Part shown: positions 14,818 to 18,079 of the stretch, piece after piece
Layout of the letters: every line of letters begins with the position of its first letter
Numbering within the stretch: the first letter of the stretch is position 1
Source: JANXXV01 sp038230275
GTDB lineage: Bacteria > Acidobacteriota > Terriglobia > Bryobacterales > Bryobacteraceae
Length of the DNA: 18,079 bases
Reading direction: 5' to 3'
Assembly (NCBI GenBank): GCA_038230275.1
Contig: JBBRNO010000136.1
Location: forward strand, 1 to 18,079
Program-made: the position numbers and the translations under genes
Notes under the pieces: model-generated
The model's input: only the letters and a program-made list of their open reading frames with translations
Database searches by the model: none
Told to the model about the DNA's origin: nothing

Positions 14818-15397
14818 CGGGCTTTCGAACGCGGTCGGCCACTCTGACAATTAGGTACAGCACAATGAAGAGCCCGGCCGCGAAGGCAACCAGGTTCCAG
14901 ACATGGTGCTTCAAGTACAGCATCGCCTGGTCTCCCATTTGCGCTCCAAGATAGGCCAGTGCGCTATACCGCAGCACGCGCGCCAGAAGAAATACCGCAA
15001 CGAAGGCGATCACGCCGCCCCCCAGCGCTCCGGCGCACAGTACGAAAACCTTCATCGGCATCACCGGCAGTGGCACCAGTGCGGAGATAAAGACAGTGAG
15101 CAGCCCGTAGCGGTGAAACCATTTCCGGAAGCGGGCGCCGCCGCCGGATGCCGTGCGTTTATCCAGATAGAGTTGGCCGCCCTTGCGCGCGATCGAGAAC
15201 AGGATCAGGTTCCCGATCACCGAACCTGCCACGGCGAACGCCGCCAGCTGGTACACAGAACCCGGGTTCTTGCTGGCCAAAAACACCACCAGCACATCCA
15301 CGCCGCCGGGCACCGGCAATCCCGCGCCATCCAGTATCGCCAATAGAAACAGGCCGGCCGGCCCCATTGCCACCAGCGAGGCTAGTATAGCCTTCAT
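14801..15397 (-). CDS. VTT-domain (DedA/SNARE-associated type) membrane protein
   Basis: The 198-aa polytopic inner-membrane protein belongs to the VTT/DedA-like family, which takes part in phospholipid flipping and membrane homeostasis. Family marks are the G-A-G-L-P-V-P-G-G re-entrant segment near residue 25, G-S-V-I-G-N-L near 60, an F-x2-Y-G helix start near 95 and L-V-P-L-P-V-M-P-M-K near 110, where other members show R-x-I-P. Four to five membrane segments are predicted. The ATG at 15397 overlaps the ligA stop as ATGA, so it is co-translated with ligA, an odd pairing that may only reflect compact packing. The 3' end overlaps the TonB-like gene on the opposite strand by 17 nt. Confidence 0.85.
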   Translation of the reverse strand: MKAILASLVAMGPAGLFLLAILDGAGLPVPGGVDVLVVFLASKNPGSVYQLAAFAVAGSVIGNLILFSIARKGGQLYLDKRTASGGGARFRKWFHRYGLLTVFISALVPLPVMPMKVFVLCAGALGGGVIAFVAVFLLARVLRYSALAYLGAQMGDQAMLYLKHHVWNLVAFAAGLFIVLYLIVRVADRVRKPAIASA

Positions 15398-17382
15398 TCG
15401 CCCAGCATCTCTTTCAAACGCGCCTCGTCGATCACCGGAACTTCCAACGCCACCGCCTTATCTAACTTGGACCCGGCGTCTGCCCCAGCCACAACATAGC
15501 TGGTCTTCTTGCTCACCGACCCTGTCACCTTGCCGCCCGCGGCCTCAATCTTTTCCTTCGCCTCTTCGCGGCTCCACGCCGGCATGGTCCCAGTCAGCAC
15601 AAACACCAGCCCTTCCAGCGGCCCAACGTGCTGCTCTTTCTTCTGGTGGGTGAACGTTAAGCCCGCCTCGCGCATACGCTCTACCAACTCTCGATTACGC
15701 GGCTCGTCGAAAAATCTCCGGATGCTGTGCGCCACCTTCGGACCCACCTCTTCGGCTTCCTGCAGCTGCTCCATGCTGGCGGCCGCGATCTCATCCAGAC
15801 TGCCAAATGTTTCCGCAAGGATGACAGCCGTCCGCTCGCCCACGAATGGAATCCCCAGCCCGTTCAGCACGCGGGGTAGCGGCTGACTCTTCGATGCGCC
15901 AATGTTCTTCGTGATCCGTTCAGCCGATTTCTTACCCATCCGGTCCAGCGCGATCAGGGTTTCATCGGTCAGCCCATAAATGTCGGCGACGCTGTTCACC
16001 AAGCCGCGATCCACCAATTGATCGACCAGCGATTCGCCCATGCCGTCGATGTTCATCACCGGTCTGGCGGCAAAATGCAGCACCGATTCCTTCAATCGCG
16101 CCGGGCAATTTGTATTGATGCAGCGGCTGGCCGCTTCGCCAGGCTCGCGAACAATGTCGCCCTGGCATACCGGGCAGTGCTTCGGCATTGCGAAGGGGCG
16201 CCGATCCGTGCCTTGCTTCAGAACCCGCACCACTTTCGGAATCACATCGCCGCTGCGCTCAATCAGAATCGTATCGCCGATTTGTACGCCCAGCCGTTCA
16301 ATTTCGTCTTCGTTGTGTAGAGTCGCCCGCGACACCGTCACGCCGCTTACCGTCACCGGCTTCAGATGCGCTACGGGCGTCAAGGCCCCGGTCCGGCCCA
16401 CTTGCACGCCAATCGCTTCCACTACTGTTTCGGCCTGCCTCGCCGGGTACTTGAATGCGATGGCCCAGCGCGGAGCCTTCGCTGTCCAGCCAAGCGACTG
16501 CTGTTGCGCCAGCGAATCCACTTTTGCCACCACGCCATCAATCTCATACGGCAAAGTATCGCGCGCGGACTCCCATGTCCGGCAAAATTCCAGCAGCGCG
16601 TCTACGCTGGGACAGATAGCGCGGTTTGGATTCACCTTGAAGCCCATCGCACTCAGCGCCTCCAGCGATTCCCAATGGGACTCAAACGCCGCGGCGCCAT
16701 TCACCAGGAACAGATACGTGTAATATTCCAAAGGCCGTGTGGCGGTGACCGCAGTCTCCAGCATGCGCAGTGATCCGGCGGCGGCGTTGCGTGGATTGGC
16801 GAATCGCGGCAGTCCCTGTTCCTCGCGATCGGCGTTGAGTTTCTCGAAGCCCTTCGAGTTCATCACCACTTCGCCGCGCACTTCCCAGTTGGACGGCTTC
16901 GCCTTTACGCGCAACGGAATAGAGCGGATGGTGCGCGCATTTTCCGTCACGTCCTCTCCCACCATGCCATCGCCCCGGGTGATGGCCTTGGCGAACACGC
17001 CGCCATGGTACTGCACCGCCAGCGACAAGCCGTCTAGTTTCAATTCGGCCACGTATTGATAGGGCGCGGCGCCCAGCAGTTCCTGCACGCGGCGGTCGAA
17101 GGCACGCAGTTCCTCCTCGTTCAAGGCGTTGTCCAGACTCAACATGGGCGCGCTGTGGGCAACTTTGACGAATCCTTCGCGCGGTTTGCCGCCTACGCGC
17201 TGCGTCGGTGAATCGGCTGAGGCAAACTCGGGATGCGCTTCTTCCAGCGCGCGCAGATCGCGCATCATTGCGTCGTATTCTGCGTCAGCTATCTCCGGCT
17301 GGTCTAGAACGTAGTACAAATGCTCATGCCGGCGAAGGTTTTCTCGCAGTTCTTCGATTTTTGTTCGGAGGGTCACGTTCAA
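15394..17382 (-). CDS. ligA: NAD-dependent DNA ligase LigA
   Basis: The 662-aa enzyme seals nicks in DNA during replication and repair, using NAD+. All parts are present in order: Ia domain with Y23-Y24 and D33-x2-Y36-D37 for NMN binding, adenylation domain with the lysine K115-L-D-G, OB fold, a four-Cys zinc finger (CPVC and C-I-N-T-N-C near 410-430), the helix-hairpin-helix region (about 445-580) and a C-terminal BRCT domain (about 585-662). Length matches the family. The start is TTG 17382; GTG 17376 two codons later is an alternative. Neither has a Shine-Dalgarno. A TTGTCA-N16-TATTAT promoter ends 6 nt before the TTG, so the message is probably leaderless or nearly so. It is co-transcribed with the VTT protein gene. 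Confidence 0.97.
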   Translation of the reverse strand: MNVTLRTKIEELRENLRRHEHLYYVLDQPEIADAEYDAMMRDLRALEEAHPEFASADSPTQRVGGKPREGFVKVAHSAPMLSLDNALNEEELRAFDRRVQELLGAAPYQYVAELKLDGLSLAVQYHGGVFAKAITRGDGMVGEDVTENARTIRSIPLRVKAKPSNWEVRGEVVMNSKGFEKLNADREEQGLPRFANPRNAAAGSLRMLETAVTATRPLEYYTYLFLVNGAAAFESHWESLEALSAMGFKVNPNRAICPSVDALLEFCRTWESARDTLPYEIDGVVAKVDSLAQQQSLGWTAKAPRWAIAFKYPARQAETVVEAIGVQVGRTGALTPVAHLKPVTVSGVTVSRATLHNEDEIERLGVQIGDTILIERSGDVIPKVVRVLKQGTDRRPFAMPKHCPVCQGDIVREPGEAASRCINTNCPARLKESVLHFAARPVMNIDGMGESLVDQLVDRGLVNSVADIYGLTDETLIALDRMGKKSAERITKNIGASKSQPLPRVLNGLGIPFVGERTAVILAETFGSLDEIAAASMEQLQEAEEVGPKVAHSIRRFFDEPRNRELVERMREAGLTFTHQKKEQHVGPLEGLVFVLTGTMPAWSREEAKEKIEAAGGKVTGSVSKKTSYVVAGADAGSKLDKAVALEVPVIDEARLKEMLGE

Positions 17383-17387
17383 TTTTC

Positions 17388-17393
17388 TATAAT
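17388..17393 (+). promoter_or_regulatory. Candidate -10 element of the lipid kinase gene
   Basis: TATAAT on the plus strand is a perfect -10 hexamer; transcription would begin near 17400. The -35 region (about 17361-17370) is weak. It shares five bases with the ligA -10 on the other strand. Confidence 0.5.
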
Positions 17394-17416
17394 AGGGAAG
17401 CCTAGGGGACTGACAA
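17389..17416 (-). promoter_or_regulatory. Predicted ligA promoter
   Basis: On the minus strand TTGTCA (17416-17411, 5 of 6 to the consensus) is separated by 16 nt from TATTAT (17394-17389). Transcription would start near 17382, which is the TTG start codon of ligA. The -10 overlaps a plus-strand TATAAT. Confidence 0.6.
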
Positions 17417-17425
17417 CTTATCGCA

Positions 17426-18079
17426 ATCTATCAAAACGCTTCCCTGATCTACAATCCTTTCGCCGGAAAATTGAATCGGAAGAATGATCATCTACTCCAA
17501 CGTACCATTGATGTTTTAACCAGGTGCGGGCATCGTGTCACGCCCGTCGCCACCACCGGCCCGCGGACTGCGGCTGCCATCGCCAGCGAGTGTATACGGG
17601 CGGGCGCGGACCTGATTTTGGCGGCCGGCGGCGACGGAACCATCAATGAGGTTCTGAACGGGATGATCTATTCCGGCGTACCGTTGGGCATTCTTCCGGC
17701 GGGAACAGCGAACGTATTAGCATGCGAGCTGAAGATCGGCACGCGTATGACTTCGGTGGCGGAAAAGTTGGGGTCGTTTGAACCGCGCAAAATTGCCGTG
17801 GGCCTGCTGACGCAACCTGGCCAAGCCGATGGGCGCCATTTTATCCTGATGGCAGGGGCCGGACTTGACGCGATGATTGTGTACCAGATTGACGCGGGAC
17901 TAAAGGCGGCGCTGGGAAAGGTGGCGTATTGGGCGGCCGGTTTGCGCCAGGTGGGCCGGCGGTTGAAGGAGTTGGACGTCCGCGTGGACGGCCGCACCAT
18001 CCGTTGCAGTTTCGCCCTGGCCAGCCGCGTGCGCAACTATGGCGGCGACTTGAATATCGCCCGCAACGCGTCTCTGCTG
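17426..18079 (+). CDS. Diacylglycerol/lipid kinase family protein (partial, no canonical start codon)
   Basis: The frame encodes the catalytic domain of the DAGK/YegS/sphingosine-kinase-like family, which phosphorylates lipids at the cytoplasmic membrane. Seen are the first strand L-I-Y-N10-P-F-A-G-K15, the nucleotide motif G68-G-D-G-T72-I-N-E, and L-P-A-G-T-A-N, followed by the second domain; the gene runs out of the window at 18079. An in-frame TGA lies at 17411-17413 and there is no ATG, GTG or TTG in frame before the conserved N-P-F-A-G-K motif; the first is TTG 17471, which would delete it. Possible starts are ATC 17426 (used here for its fit to family length), ATC 17420 or CTG 17444. 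AGGGGA at 17404-17409 is a good ribosome site for 17420. A sequence error is the main alternative. Confidence 0.8.
   Translation, partial: MYQNASLIYNPFAGKLNRKNDHLLQRTIDVLTRCGHRVTPVATTGPRTAAAIASECIRAGADLILAAGGDGTINEVLNGMIYSGVPLGILPAGTANVLACELKIGTRMTSVAEKLGSFEPRKIAVGLLTQPGQADGRHFILMAGAGLDAMIVYQIDAGLKAALGKVAYWAAGLRQVGRRLKELDVRVDGRTIRCSFALASRVRNYGGDLNIARNASLL

Noticed and set aside
15509..16723. Plus-strand open frames opposite ligA, including one of 227 codons
   Set aside because: They lie antisense to a complete ligA with all domains; cysteine and serine-rich shadow composition.

Overview
The window reads as bacterial chromosome of fairly high GC content. It starts in the 3' end of an rRNA operon (23S tail, 5S, intrinsic terminator) and continues through about 17 kb of tightly packed protein genes. 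Several traits suggest an acidobacterium, probably of the Solibacter/Bryobacter type: a TonB-like protein starting MFEQ, small exported proteins rich in DG and Pro, a Tat-exported enolase-superfamily protein, a FtsX/MacB-type permease and frequent 4-nt start/stop overlaps. This placement is inference from gene style; no search was run. I see no transposase, integrase, CRISPR array, tRNA or phage gene.

Layout. (1) 1-686: rRNA operon end. (2) 715-1641 (+): zinc-type CDF efflux protein, only 29 nt after the rRNA terminator. (3) 4410-1638 (-): arginine operon argF-argH-argR, led by a pair of ARG boxes at 4437-4474, so ArgR very likely represses its own operon. (4) 4500-8108 (+): a compressed run of five genes. 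The first four are predicted to be exported: a metallo-beta-lactamase-fold protein, a CBM9-like protein, a Pro-linker/glycine-zipper protein and a DsbA-like thioredoxin. An SDR reductase follows. (5) 8142-12604 (+): an MFS carrier overlapping an Old Yellow Enzyme-type reductase, then a MacB/FtsX-type ABC permease and its ATPase, with a palindrome in front of the permease. (6) 14032-12605 (-): Tat-exported enolase-superfamily enzyme, divergent from a TonB-like protein (14083-14817, +). (7) 17382-14801 (-): ligA coupled to a VTT/DedA membrane protein. (8) From about 17426 (+) to the window end: a diacylglycerol/lipid kinase lacking any ordinary start codon.

How it fits together. The clearest functional unit is the arginine operon with its own repressor and operator; it supplies ornithine-to-citrulline and argininosuccinate-to-arginine steps, while argG is not in view. 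The 4500-12604 run is all on one strand with gaps from -50 to +33 nt. Its start suggests an envelope function, but the substrate cannot be read from sequence.

The most distinctive non-coding signals are the tandem ARG boxes, several genes whose -10-like hexamer sits 6-8 nt before a start codon without Shine-Dalgarno (possible leaderless mRNAs), a symmetric TATAATA element shared by ligA and the lipid kinase, convergent genes that share or abut their stop codons, and the missing start codon of the lipid kinase. No clear candidate for a wholly new multi-gene system was found.
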